Shown here: piece after piece, positions 53,431 through 62,672 of the stretch
How the letters are laid out: each line of letters begins with the position of its first letter
Position numbering within the stretch: position 1 is the first letter of the stretch
Assembly: GCA_012317185.1 (NCBI GenBank)
Contig: CP048838.1
Coordinates: 1,798,001 to 1,862,000, forward strand
Direction of reading: 5' to 3'
DNA: 64,000 bases
From: [Clostridium] innocuum
GTDB taxonomy: Bacteria > Bacillota_I > Bacilli_A > Erysipelotrichales > Erysipelotrichaceae
The notes under the pieces: model-generated
The model's input: only the letters and a program-made list of their open reading frames with translations
Databases searched by the model: none
What the model was told of the DNA's origin: nothing
Translations under genes and position numbers: made by a program

Positions 53431-54126
53431 ATGAAATATTTTGGTGAAGGCTTAAGTGAACAGCATAAAAAGCTGCAGCATAGGATTCGAAAGGAGCAGG
53501 AGCTGGAGGCAGCGAAGGAGCTGTTTCTTTCCCTTCATGCGGCATTGCATGCGTCCGCGGTTTCCGAAATGCCCTGCAATGAGGTGGATGCTCTTTTACA
53601 GGATTTACAGGAATATGAGTATGCAATCATGCCGACAAGGGAAGCGGAAACAATTGCCTGGGTTATCTGGCATATCGCACGCATTGAGGATCTGACAATG
53701 AATATGCTGGTGGCAAGGCAGGAGCAGGTATGGAATCCCGATTGGAAGCAGCGATTGCAGACAGGGCTGGAGGATACAGGTAATGCCTTGACGGATGATG
53801 AAATCATGGATTTCAGTAAGACGGTCTGTATCCGAGAGCTGCTGGCATATCGAAATGCAGTCGGACGCAGGAGCAGACAGCTTGTACAGGAGCTTACGTT
53901 TGCAGATATAAAGCGTCACGTTTCACAGCAGGACCTCGCATGGATTCGTTTATGCGGTGGTGTAAGTGAGCATCCGGATTCCTTATGGCTTTTGGAATTC
54001 TGGGGAAAAAAGGATGTTGCCGGTATTCTTTTAATGCCGCTGACTCGTCATATGCTGCTGCATCTGAATGACTGCTGTCGCTGGAAGCTGGAAATCAGAA
54101 ACAGAAAGCACCTGTATCGCAGCTGA
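53431..54126 (+). CDS. DinB-like protein
   Basis: A 231-residue helical protein of the DinB/DfsB superfamily. The four-helix bundle shows WVIWHIARIEDLTMNMLV and the later RHMLLHLNDCCRW, which supply the histidines of the usual metal triad. The N-terminal 65 residues are a longer helical extension. Substrates of the superfamily include bacillithiol conjugates, but the role here is not known. AAAGGAG precedes ATG 53431, and a strong terminator follows. Confidence 0.75.
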   Translation: MKYFGEGLSEQHKKLQHRIRKEQELEAAKELFLSLHAALHASAVSEMPCNEVDALLQDLQEYEYAIMPTREAETIAWVIWHIARIEDLTMNMLVARQEQVWNPDWKQRLQTGLEDTGNALTDDEIMDFSKTVCIRELLAYRNAVGRRSRQLVQELTFADIKRHVSQQDLAWIRLCGGVSEHPDSLWLLEFWGKKDVAGILLMPLTRHMLLHLNDCCRWKLEIRNRKHLYRS

Positions 54127-54221
54127 GGAATTTGATTCCGTATACAAGGCAAGCGGAGTGCATAGAAAAAGCGGATAGCAAAAGGATACGGTGTTTTTCG
54201 ATTTCGGGTGATAAATAATAA

Positions 54222-54273
54222 GAGAATTCAAGCCTGTTGTATTTTTCAATGGAAATTGAATTCTCATTTTTTT
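54222..54273 (+). terminator. Terminator after the DinB-like gene
   Basis: GAGAATTCAA (54222-54231) pairs perfectly with TTGAATTCTC (54256-54265), followed by ATTTTTTT. Confidence 0.85.
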
Positions 54274-54957
54274 GTACTCTGAAGTAAGAATTAGTCAAGG
54301 ACAGCTGCTATCTGTTTGTGATAAACAAAATCCGGGTAATCAATATCTATGGTATTGACAACATGATGCAGGGCTGCTGGTTACATGAAGGATGATGTGT
54401 GTTTCTACTTTCGTATAGAAAATTTTAAATGCCTTTACAGCGTGTTTCCTGTATGATTACCGTACAGCCCAGAAGGCTTTAAAGGTTGCTGTGGGACTGC
54501 TTCTGTATGTATGAATTGGAATGGATAAAACGGGAAGGATCTTTGTCATATCCCATAAAGCATCGCGGTTTACACAGCTTAATCGAAGAGGATATATTTT
54601 TTTAGCGGGTGTCTGCCTGCCTTTTTAGTTACTTATGGAAAGAAAATATTATAGAAAGCCTTCCATAGTATTGTGAGGATTTCCATGAGATGAAGAATTG
54701 CAGAGAGCTGTTCCAATCCTCAGGTACAGCAGCTTTAAAAACAGCAAGCAGAGCTTATGGCATCAAGTGAATTCAATTATGCTGCTTTTAAAGCCCCACT
54801 TAGCGGTTACCATAGCATAAAGGATGATTGAGCATGCGCTTTAGAACGTGTGTATAGGCGGATCAGCAATCCATTCCTTGGGCTTGTCCGGATTCTGATA
54901 TCCCGATGCCGCAAGGCTGTAAAAAATGGAATAGAAAATATGTACAGCAGGTCAGAT
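54274..54957. other. About 680 bases without a recognised gene
   Basis: No frame on either strand shows coding character; stops are frequent in all frames. A few imperfect hairpins are present but none matches a known RNA. It may be decayed DNA or a long leader. Confidence 0.5.
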
Positions 54958-55008
54958 TGTGACAGTTTTGTCACAGACATAGACAGGGTGGTATTTATTT
55001 TTTATAAT
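54958..55008 (+). promoter_or_regulatory. Promoter of the two-component/ABC operon with upstream palindrome
   Basis: TAGACA (54980-54985) and TATAAT (55003-55008) are 17 bases apart. TGTGACAGTTTTGTCACA (54958-54975) is a perfect 6+6 palindrome just upstream of the -35 box, the place where an OmpR-type activator would bind. Confidence 0.72.
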
Positions 55009-55029
55009 ACAGAAAAGGAAAGGTAGCGG

Positions 55030-55719
55030 ATGCTTATGAAATTACTGTTTGTTGAGGATGATCAGGCCATTGCGATGGGTCTTGTGTATACATTGAAAAA
55101 GGAAGGCTATGAAGTGGTGTGGTGCGACCATAAACGTTCGGCGCTGCAGCAGCTGGATCAGCAGACGTTTGATTTGCTGCTGCTGGATGTCGGACTTCCC
55201 GATGGCAGCGGATACGATATTTGTACATATGCAAAAAGCCGGCAGGATGTGCCGGTGCTGTTTTTGACTGCGCTGGATGATGAGGGAAATGTAGTGATGG
55301 GGCTGGACATGGGCGGTGACGATTACATTACAAAGCCGTTTCGAATCAATGAGCTGCTCAGCCGGATGCGAAGCGTACAGCGCCGCTATCACCGTCAGGA
55401 GGAGGATATTGTTCAGATACAATATCTGAGCATCTATCCTAAACAGGGAAAGGTATACAGGGAACAGGAGGAGGTGCTGCTTACTGCACTGGAATATCGT
55501 CTGCTCATGGTGTTTATCAATCATCCTCAGCAGGTGCTCAGCCGCTCTCAGCTGCTGGAGGGAATCTGGGATGCTGCCGGTGATTTTGTCAATGATAATA
55601 CACTTACCGTGTATATTAAACGTCTTCGTGAAAAGCTGGAGCGCGATCCGCAGAATCCGTCGATCATTGTGACGGTGCGGGGGCTGGGCTACCGTCTGGA
55701 GCTGCATCATGCTGCGTAA
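55030..55719 (+). CDS. OmpR/PhoB-family response regulator
   Basis: A 229-residue regulator. The receiver domain has the acidic pair in FVEDDQ, the phospho-acceptor Asp53 in LLLLDVGLPDGSG and the conserved Lys in YITKPF. Residues 130-225 form the winged-helix DNA-binding domain (LTALEYRLLMVFINHPQQVLSRSQLLEGIWD; VYIKRLREKLE; VRGLGYRL). The start may be ATG 55030 or 55036 (MKLLFVEDD). The histidine kinase gene overlaps its end by 11 bases. It probably controls the ABC exporter that follows. Confidence 0.93.
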   Translation: MLMKLLFVEDDQAIAMGLVYTLKKEGYEVVWCDHKRSALQQLDQQTFDLLLLDVGLPDGSGYDICTYAKSRQDVPVLFLTALDDEGNVVMGLDMGGDDYITKPFRINELLSRMRSVQRRYHRQEEDIVQIQYLSIYPKQGKVYREQEEVLLTALEYRLLMVFINHPQQVLSRSQLLEGIWDAAGDFVNDNTLTVYIKRLREKLERDPQNPSIIVTVRGLGYRLELHHAA

Positions 55720-56713
55720 TACAGAGCTGCGTATCGCAATTTGGGCCAGCCTTGCGCTCATGCTGGTTACCGCCTGTCTTTTGCAGCCGATTTCAAACGC
55801 CGCCATGCTGATTACTTTTATTACACAGGGGATGCTTCTGACAATATATCTGCTGCTCAGCCGGTACCGCTATGCACAGCTGAAAAAGCTGTCGATGTAT
55901 TTACAGCAGGTATATCAGGGCGATGGAGCATTTGATATTCCCCAATACAGGGAAGGAGAGCTCAGCATATTGCACAGTGATCTCTATAAAATCACGCGCA
56001 CGCTGCAGCTGCAAAAGGAGAGTCTGCAGAAGGATAAGCTGTTTCTGGCAGATTCTCTTTCCGATATTTCCCATCAGCTGAAAACACCGCTGACCTCCAT
56101 GATGATTATGAGTGAGCTGCTTCAGGATGAGGAATTACCCAGAAAGCAGCACAATCAGTTTGCGGATGCTTTGCGCCAGCAGCTGAAACGCATGGAGTGG
56201 CTGGTTTCCACACTGCTGAAGCTATCCCGCATTGATGCGCAGGTTTTACAGTTTCACCCGCAGCAGCTATCGGTGTATCAGCTTTTGCAGGAAAGTCTGG
56301 AGCCCCTGCATATCATGATGGAGCTGAAGGAGCAGACCTGTACACTCGTCTGTGATGAGGGGCTGAGTGTTACACTGGATATGAAATGGAGTGTGGAAGC
56401 ATTGGGAAATATACTGAAAAACTGTGTGGAGCATACGCCGCAGCAGGGCAGTATTCATATTTCTGTACAGGATAATCCGCTGCATACCTGTATTCGAATC
56501 CAGGATAGCGGAAAGGGGATCCCGGCAGAGGAGCTGCCGCATATTTTTGAACGCTTTTACAGGGGAAGGAATGCCTCAATAGACAGCGCGGGAATCGGTC
56601 TTGCCATGAGTAAAGCGGTTTTTCAGCAGCAGAACGGCGATGTGGAGGCGATTGCCAGCGAACAGGGTGCCTGCTTTCTCATTCGCATATACAAGGATAT
56701 GACAATATTGTAA
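55709..56713 (+). CDS. Sensor histidine kinase
   Basis: A 334-residue kinase. Two N-terminal hydrophobic helices (about 9-27 and 31-50) lie very close together, leaving almost no extracellular loop, as in intramembrane-sensing kinases of Firmicutes. The HisKA domain has the phosphorylated His122 in LSDISHQLKTPLTS. The ATPase domain has N-box NILKNCVEHTP, G1 IQDSGKGIP, F-box IFERFYRG and G2 GIGLAM. Such kinases often depend on their ABC exporter to sense peptide antibiotics. It is followed by the ABC genes in the same direction. Confidence 0.92.
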   Translation: MLRNTELRIAIWASLALMLVTACLLQPISNAAMLITFITQGMLLTIYLLLSRYRYAQLKKLSMYLQQVYQGDGAFDIPQYREGELSILHSDLYKITRTLQLQKESLQKDKLFLADSLSDISHQLKTPLTSMMIMSELLQDEELPRKQHNQFADALRQQLKRMEWLVSTLLKLSRIDAQVLQFHPQQLSVYQLLQESLEPLHIMMELKEQTCTLVCDEGLSVTLDMKWSVEALGNILKNCVEHTPQQGSIHISVQDNPLHTCIRIQDSGKGIPAEELPHIFERFYRGRNASIDSAGIGLAMSKAVFQQQNGDVEAIASEQGACFLIRIYKDMTIL

Positions 56714-56771
56714 GTGCGCCTTCACGAAGGAGTCATGAACGCGCGGTATGCTGTAGAGGAGGAGGTAGCTT

Positions 56772-57455
56772 ATGGAAATTTTAAGAGTGGAGCATTTAAC
56801 GAAACGGTACGGACAGGGGGAGGCGCAGGTGAGTGCGCTGGATGATGTGTCCTTCTGTGTGGAGCAGGGTGAATTTGTCGCCATTGTAGGGCCGAGCGGA
56901 AGCGGTAAATCCACGCTGCTGCATCTGCTGGGCGGTGTGGATCGGCCAACCGGCGGCAAGGTGTATGTGAGTGATAAGGATATGTATGCACTCGATGAAA
57001 CCGCACTGGCGATTTTTCGCAGAAGACAGATTGGTCTGATCTATCAGTTTTACAACTTGATTCCGGTACTGAATGTGGAAGAAAACATCACACTTCCCCT
57101 GCTGCTGGATAATCGCAGCGTCAATACGCAGCAGCTGGACAGCATGGTAGAGGCACTGGGGCTGAAGAAGCGATTACAGCATCTGCCCAGCCAGCTCAGC
57201 GGCGGCCAGCAGCAGCGCGTTTCCATCGGTCGTGCACTGATGGCATCTCCGGCCATCGTACTGGCGGATGAGCCGACCGGAAATCTGGATCGGGCCAACA
57301 GCAGGGAAATCATCGACCTGCTGAAGCGCCTGCATGATGAGCTTCACCAGACACTGATCATCATCACACATGATGAAGGCATTGCTTTGCAGGCAGATCG
57401 GATTTTAAAAATAGAGGACGGTCACATTGTGCGTGATGAGGTGATTCGCCGATGA
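56772..57455 (+). CDS. ABC transporter ATP-binding protein (MacB/BceA-like)
   Basis: A 227-residue ATPase with Walker A GPSGSGKST, signature LSGGQQQRVSIGRAL, Walker B IVLADEPTGNLD and H-loop IITHD. The ADEPTGNLD phrase is typical of the LolD/MacB/BceA group that pairs with FtsX-type permeases. GGAGGAGG precedes ATG 56772. Its stop overlaps the start of the permease gene by four bases. Confidence 0.94.
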   Translation: MEILRVEHLTKRYGQGEAQVSALDDVSFCVEQGEFVAIVGPSGSGKSTLLHLLGGVDRPTGGKVYVSDKDMYALDETALAIFRRRQIGLIYQFYNLIPVLNVEENITLPLLLDNRSVNTQQLDSMVEALGLKKRLQHLPSQLSGGQQQRVSIGRALMASPAIVLADEPTGNLDRANSREIIDLLKRLHDELHQTLIIITHDEGIALQADRILKIEDGHIVRDEVIRR

Positions 57456-60037
57456 ATATCATACAGAAGGTGACATGGAAATGCATGAAGGCCGCTAAGC
57501 GCAGAACGATGGTCACCATCTTTGGTGTTATCCTGTCTGTTGCCATGATTGCGGCCGTTTCAACCATCGCACAGTCCTTTCAGGATTTGATGCTGCGCAA
57601 TGTCCGTTCCAATTTCGGAGATTTTGAAATGGAATTTTATGATGTTCCTGCCAAACAGGCAGAAAAGCTGGTAAAGGACTCCCGCATAAAGGAAAGTCTG
57701 ATTTCCTATCACGATACCTATGCATTCTTGAAGGATGTAAAGGATGCGCAGCGACAATATATACAGCTTCAGGTCTATGATATGGAGCACCTGCATCTGA
57801 ATGCCTTGCAGCTGGTGAAGGGAACGCTCCCGCGCCAAAAGAATGAAATTCTGTTGTCGGAAAGCTTTATGGAAACAAGCGGTACCGCCTGGAAAATCGG
57901 AGACAGTATAACTCTGCCTATCGGCTATACAGTACAAAAGGATGGAAGCCGGTCATATTCCCAATGGAATTCGGATGATGCGACAGGTGAAAGCTTTCAT
58001 CAAACCGGGGAGCGTACCTTTCGTATCACCGGTATTATGGATGATGGAAAGGTGCATTTCGGAAGCCAGAACTATGCCTTTTATCTGCCGTTTCAGGGAA
58101 ATGAGGGAACTTTGGACAACCGGTATGTCATTTCCTTTACGATGAAGGAGCGAGCTGCATCCATTTATGAGGATGCACAGCAGCTTGCAGAGGATTACGG
58201 TCTGCAGGATGTACAGATTAATCCCAACAATACGCTGCTGATGTTTTACGGTATCAATGACGATAACGGTTTTATGACGACAATTACGCTTGCGACAGGG
58301 ATGGTGGCTCTCATTATTATGATCGGTTCGATTTCTCTGATTTACAATGCGTTCGCCATTTCGTTATCACAGCGAAGCCGCTATCTGGGAATGCTTGCCA
58401 GCATTGGTGCTACGCAGAAACAGAAGCGCTCCTCCGTTTTCTTTGAAGCGTTTGTGATTGGTGCCTTTGCAATTCCAATCGGTATTCTATGCGGCTATGC
58501 AGGGATCGGTATCACCTTTCTTTGCATCCAGCCGCTGATTCAGGGGATGTTTGAAACCATGGTGGAGCTGAGGCTTGTCATTACCTGGCAGAGTGTGCTG
58601 TTTTCCGTTCTGTTTTCCTTTATCGTCCTGCTGATCAGTGCCTGGCTGCCAGCACGCCGTGCTTCGCGTATCACACCGATCGATGCGCTGCGGCAGAATC
58701 AGGATGTCAGTATCCGCGTAAAGGATGTGCGTAGGACACGCTGGATCCGCAAGTGGTTCGGCTTTTCCGCTGCGCTTGGTGCAAAGAACATGAAGCGAAG
58801 CAGACACCGCTATTATGCCACATTATTTTCACTGATTATCAGTATGGTTCTCTTTATGACGGCTTACAGCTTTTCCACTTTTATTTCACAGGCCTTTTCA
58901 ATGGCACAGGGGGAAATACCGGCTGATGTAACCGGAGGAATGAATGGATACAGCCAGCCGGAAGGGGATGCGATACGAGAACAGCTGTCCCGGCTTCCCT
59001 CTGCCGAAGAGTTTCTCTATATGGAAAGTGTGACGCTGCAGGATCATTCAACCGCAGCCTACAGCGATCAGCTGCAGCAGCTTTTGGATGAACAGGGACG
59101 GCATTTTGATGAACCGCAGCAGCGCTTGTCTTTTGAGATTATCGCTTTGAATGATCAGAGCTTTGCCCGCTATGCCGGGGAGGTCAATGCTTCTATGGAA
59201 GACTTTGCAGGCAGTGATGCTCAGGCGATTCTGCTGAATAAGCTGACCTGCAAAAAAGAGAATACCTTTACCGATTACCGGCTGCTGGAGAATGCGGAAA
59301 AAGGAATGACGCTGCAGGCCGCTATGGATAAGCGCTCCTATGAAACAGCGATACATATTGCGGCAGTCAGTGAAGTGCATCCATGGTTTCTGCCGGCCAA
59401 TATTGATGATATTCATACGATTTATCTGATAACGAATGAGCAGTCCATGCGGATTTTAAAAAAACAGCTGCAGCTTACACAGGACATGCTTTCCATGAAG
59501 TTTCAGTATCGCTCCTCTCAGCCCTATGCACTGGAAAATGAGCTGACACAGCTGCAGTCCCAGCATCCGGCAGGAACGATTTTCAAAAGCAATATCCGGG
59601 CATTGAAGGATCGGCAGAATCAGCTATCGCTGTTTCTGAATGTCTTCCTGTATGGCTTTGTGGCACTGATCCTGCTGGTCAGCGCAGCCAATATTTATAA
59701 CACGATTTCCACAGGAATCGCCTTGCGCAGACGGGAATTTGCCATGCTGAAATCCATAGAAATCACACCGCGTGCCTTTCGAGCAATGATACGTATGGAG
59801 ATAATGCAATATCTGGGCAGGACCATGCTGTTTGGCATACCGCTTACGCTGCTTGTCATCTATGGTGTGTACGCTGTTCTGCAGCGTAATTTCGCCTTTG
59901 CCTTTGCATTTCCGTGGCAGGGACTGCTGTTTATCATCCTTCTGCTGGCGGCTTTGCTGTTTGCGAGCATGCGGATGGCACTGCATGCGATGAAGCAGGA
60001 TAATCTGATGGAAACGATTCGACAGGAGAGCATATAG
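57452..60037 (+). CDS. FtsX-type ABC permease
   Basis: An 861-residue membrane protein. It has one N-terminal helix (about 24-44), a large outside domain, three helices of a first FtsX domain (about 275-405, SLIYNAFAISLSQRSRYLGMLASIGATQKQ), a second single helix near 460, another outside domain, and a second FtsX domain at the C-terminus (about 720-850, NIYNTISTGIALRRREFAMLKSIEIT). This two-FtsX layout with two outside domains differs from ten-helix BceB. It may move peptides or lipids or pass force to a cell-envelope enzyme. The adjacent kinase pair suggests a role in cell-envelope stress. Confidence 0.88.
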   Translation: MNIIQKVTWKCMKAAKRRTMVTIFGVILSVAMIAAVSTIAQSFQDLMLRNVRSNFGDFEMEFYDVPAKQAEKLVKDSRIKESLISYHDTYAFLKDVKDAQRQYIQLQVYDMEHLHLNALQLVKGTLPRQKNEILLSESFMETSGTAWKIGDSITLPIGYTVQKDGSRSYSQWNSDDATGESFHQTGERTFRITGIMDDGKVHFGSQNYAFYLPFQGNEGTLDNRYVISFTMKERAASIYEDAQQLAEDYGLQDVQINPNNTLLMFYGINDDNGFMTTITLATGMVALIIMIGSISLIYNAFAISLSQRSRYLGMLASIGATQKQKRSSVFFEAFVIGAFAIPIGILCGYAGIGITFLCIQPLIQGMFETMVELRLVITWQSVLFSVLFSFIVLLISAWLPARRASRITPIDALRQNQDVSIRVKDVRRTRWIRKWFGFSAALGAKNMKRSRHRYYATLFSLIISMVLFMTAYSFSTFISQAFSMAQGEIPADVTGGMNGYSQPEGDAIREQLSRLPSAEEFLYMESVTLQDHSTAAYSDQLQQLLDEQGRHFDEPQQRLSFEIIALNDQSFARYAGEVNASMEDFAGSDAQAILLNKLTCKKENTFTDYRLLENAEKGMTLQAAMDKRSYETAIHIAAVSEVHPWFLPANIDDIHTIYLITNEQSMRILKKQLQLTQDMLSMKFQYRSSQPYALENELTQLQSQHPAGTIFKSNIRALKDRQNQLSLFLNVFLYGFVALILLVSAANIYNTISTGIALRRREFAMLKSIEITPRAFRAMIRMEIMQYLGRTMLFGIPLTLLVIYGVYAVLQRNFAFAFAFPWQGLLFIILLLAALLFASMRMALHAMKQDNLMETIRQESI

Positions 60038-60201
60038 ATGCTCTTCTTTTACACACGGCAAGTAATGCAGCAGGCAACTTTTTTTGCGTATGAAGCTGTT
60101 GACTTGTTGGGGTTTGGCTGAAGAAAGACGCATTGATAATGTGATTGCAAAAAGAGATGATGGAGTCTGGAAAAGCTGTGTAAACCGCTATCATTCTATG
60201 G

Positions 60202-60207
60202 TATAAT
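60202..60207 (+). promoter_or_regulatory. -10 box before glpK
   Basis: TATAAT lies 30 bases before the glpK start. No good -35 hexamer is seen at the expected distance. A cre-like sequence at 60179-60193 (TGTAAACCGCTATCA) has one base too many for the consensus. Confidence 0.5.
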
Positions 60208-60236
60208 GTAGGAAAATAACGAAGGAGGAGGCTTAT

Positions 60237-61718
60237 ATGACATCCTATATTATGGCGATCGATCAGGGGACGACAAGTACCCGTGCCATTCTGTTTGATA
60301 AAGCCAGCAATATTGTGGGAGTAGCACAAAAGGAGCTGGAAAATTATTATCCGTACCCCGGCTGGGTGGAACAAAATGCAAACGACATATGGGCAAGCAC
60401 GATTGGTGTTATGTTTGAGGTACTGGCAAAAACCGGTGTAAAGGATACACAGATAGCTGCCATCGGCATTACCAATCAAAGGGAGACGACGGTTGTCTGG
60501 GATAAGGAAAGCGGTCAGCCGATTTATTTTGCGATCGTCTGGCAGTCCCGGCAATCGGACACCTATTGCCAAAAGCTGAAGAAGGAAGGACTGGAGGAAA
60601 TGATTCGTGAGAAAACCGGTCTGCTTCTGGATCCGTATTTCTCCGCAAGCAAAATCCGCTGGATACTGGATCATGTAGAGGGTGCTCAGGAACGCGCGGA
60701 AAAAGGAGAGCTGTTGTTTGGTACGATGGATACCTGGCTGCTGTGGAAGCTGACAAAGGGAGCCAAGCATATCAGCGATGTATCCAATGCGTCCCGAACG
60801 ATGCTGATGAATCTGAAAACGCTGCAATATGATGATGAGCTGCTGCGGCTTTGGAATATTCCCCGCTGCATGCTTCCGGAAATTCGGGATTCCAGTGAGG
60901 TATATGGAGTGACCTCGGGTGTGTTTGATCACCCGGTTCCGATTGCGGCGTTGATCGGTGACCAGCAGGCAGCGTTATTCGGTCAGACCTGCTTTGATGC
61001 GGGAAATGTGAAAAACACGTATGGAACCGGCTGTTTTCTGTTGATGAATACAAAGGAGCGTCCGATTCACTCCGCACACGGACTTGTCAGCTGCGTCGGC
61101 TGGCGAATCAAGGGGGAAACGGATTACGTTCTGGAGGGCAGTGTGTTTGTTGCAGGAGCTGCCATACAATGGCTCCGGGATGGCTTGAAAATTCTGCACA
61201 GCAGCACAGAAAGCGAGCAGCGTGCCCTGCAGGTTGCGGACAGTGACGGTGTCTATGTTGTACCGAGCTTTACCGGTCTGGGCGCTCCGTATTGGAAGCC
61301 GCAGGTGAAAGGCGGTATGTTTGGACTGACCAGAGGAACGACACAGGAGCATATCATACGCGCTACGCTGGAATCTCTGGCCTATCAGACCAATGATGTG
61401 CTGCAGGCGATGAAGCAGGACAGCGGTCTGGATATTGCCCAGATGCAGGTGGACGGCGGTGCCAGCCGTAATGATTATCTTCTGCAGTTTCAAAGTGATA
61501 TTACCGATACATGCATTGTACGCTCCACTATCAGTGAAACAACTGCGCTGGGGGCAGCCTATCTATCCGGGCTTGCCATGGGCTTCTGGAAATCCAAGGA
61601 GGAAATCCGTTCCCAGTTCCAAGTATCACGGCGCTTTACACCACAGATGGATGCACAGCAAAGAGCAGCCTGTCTGCATGGCTGGAACAAAGCAATTCAT
61701 GCGATTCTTGACTTTTGA
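60237..61718 (+). CDS. glpK: Glycerol kinase
   Basis: A 493-residue FGGY-family kinase that turns glycerol into glycerol-3-phosphate. Signatures are MAIDQGTTSTRAILFD at the N-terminus, the NQRETTVVWD segment, IGDQQAALFGQTCF, NTYGTGCFLLMNT and the C-terminal VDGGASRNDYLLQFQSDI. GAAGGAGGAGG precedes ATG 60237. It stands alone; no glpF or glpD lies beside it. The segment before the IGDQQAALFG motif lacks an obvious YHFYG-type His, which is phosphorylated by HPr in many Firmicutes, so PTS control may be absent. Confidence 0.95.
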   Translation: MTSYIMAIDQGTTSTRAILFDKASNIVGVAQKELENYYPYPGWVEQNANDIWASTIGVMFEVLAKTGVKDTQIAAIGITNQRETTVVWDKESGQPIYFAIVWQSRQSDTYCQKLKKEGLEEMIREKTGLLLDPYFSASKIRWILDHVEGAQERAEKGELLFGTMDTWLLWKLTKGAKHISDVSNASRTMLMNLKTLQYDDELLRLWNIPRCMLPEIRDSSEVYGVTSGVFDHPVPIAALIGDQQAALFGQTCFDAGNVKNTYGTGCFLLMNTKERPIHSAHGLVSCVGWRIKGETDYVLEGSVFVAGAAIQWLRDGLKILHSSTESEQRALQVADSDGVYVVPSFTGLGAPYWKPQVKGGMFGLTRGTTQEHIIRATLESLAYQTNDVLQAMKQDSGLDIAQMQVDGGASRNDYLLQFQSDITDTCIVRSTISETTALGAAYLSGLAMGFWKSKEEIRSQFQVSRRFTPQMDAQQRAACLHGWNKAIHAILDF

Positions 61719-61762
61719 TGGTTACTGGAAAATATTAACTTGTGAAATCATGAGCAAAACGG

Positions 61763-61792
61763 TTGACGACACTTTATCATTTCTGTTACCAT
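61763..61792 (+). promoter_or_regulatory. Possible promoter of the lipoprotein gene
   Basis: TTGACG (61763-61768) is followed after 18 bases by TACCAT (61787-61792), about 80 bases before the lipoprotein start. The -10 match is modest. Confidence 0.4.
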
Positions 61793-61872
61793 AGAATTGC
61801 CAGCATCATATCATACGATGAGGGACAATGAAAATGCTGTAATCATACAGCCACATGGAGGAGAATATTACG

Positions 61873-62295
61873 ATGAAAAAACTCACAGTACTACTAGCAA
61901 TGACAGTGTTACTAGCAGCCTGCGGCGGTAACTCCGAGCCTGAGAAAAAAGGAAACGGTGAATCCGCAAAAGACAAGAACGGAGACTACGCAACTGCTGA
62001 AATCACAGTACAGGGTGATGATGTCGTTGCCATCAATCTTGACGAAACAAAAGAGGGAAAATCCAAAAAAGAGCTTGGCGACAAATATGGAATGAAGGGC
62101 GCAAGCAAGAAAGCGAAAAAGGAATGGGATGAGCAGGTGGAATTCCTGGAGAATTACATTAAGAAAAACGGTCTGGACAAGGTCGAAATGAACGAAGCAG
62201 GATATCCTGTGAACGATGATGTTCTGGCTGGCTGCACCATCAATGTGAAAAGTCTGATGGATGCGGCAAAGAACGCAAAGGACAACGCAAAATAA
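61873..62295 (+). CDS. Lipoprotein with FMN-binding-like domain
   Basis: A 140-residue protein with a signal peptide and lipobox LLAACG, so it is attached to the membrane by Cys19. A low-complexity Lys/Glu/Asn linker is followed by a small domain: ATAEITVQGDDVVAINLDET, an EQVEFLENYIKKNG helix and VNDDVLAGCTINVKSLMDA. This resembles the FMN-binding domain of PplA-type proteins, whose motif [S/T]GAT binds flavin. Here it reads AGCT, with Thr kept but the first two positions altered. Flavinylation is possible but not shown. ATG 61873 follows GGAGGAG. Confidence 0.7.
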   Translation: MKKLTVLLAMTVLLAACGGNSEPEKKGNGESAKDKNGDYATAEITVQGDDVVAINLDETKEGKSKKELGDKYGMKGASKKAKKEWDEQVEFLENYIKKNGLDKVEMNEAGYPVNDDVLAGCTINVKSLMDAAKNAKDNAK

Positions 62296-62306
62296 AAATC
62301 GTATGG

Positions 62307-62343
62307 AAAAAGACGGAGATACCGGTTATCTTCGTCTTTTTAT
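62307..62343 (+). terminator. Terminator after the lipoprotein gene
   Basis: AAAAGACG (62307-62314) pairs with CGTCTTTT (62333-62340), followed by a further T. Confidence 0.8.
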
Positions 62344-62672
62344 CACCCATGCGAATCGTGTATACTGTATGTAATTTGATTCATCACAGTTTGCTATCTG
62401 CACATAAGCAAGGGAGTCTGTGCAAATAGTGAATAAAGATGTTCACAAAGGAGTATCGCTTAGCTGTGCTTCTTTGTGAGCACATATGCTTTTGACGCTG
62501 CCTGCTCGGCGCATTACTTCTAAATAGGACAATACCTGTAGGTCATGCATGTCTTACCATTATAAAACAGGTTTTTAAACGGCTGGATTCCTGGTGTTTC
62601 TATGCCCTTACTCTTAACAGGTCCTCTCTTTTATACTATAATGTACAAATAAAAGGGAAAGGGAATATCTGA
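62344..62672. other. Intergenic stretch before the CapA-type gene
   Basis: No gene is seen. A TTATACTATAATG stretch near 62631-62643 supplies -10 boxes close to the capA-like start. Imperfect repeats of CAAAGGAG/CTTTGTG near 62450-62480 form a weak hairpin. Confidence 0.4.

Noticed and set aside
60179..60193. cre-like sequence before glpK
   Set aside because: It has one extra base between the TGTAAA and CGCTATCA parts, so it does not fit the 14-base consensus.
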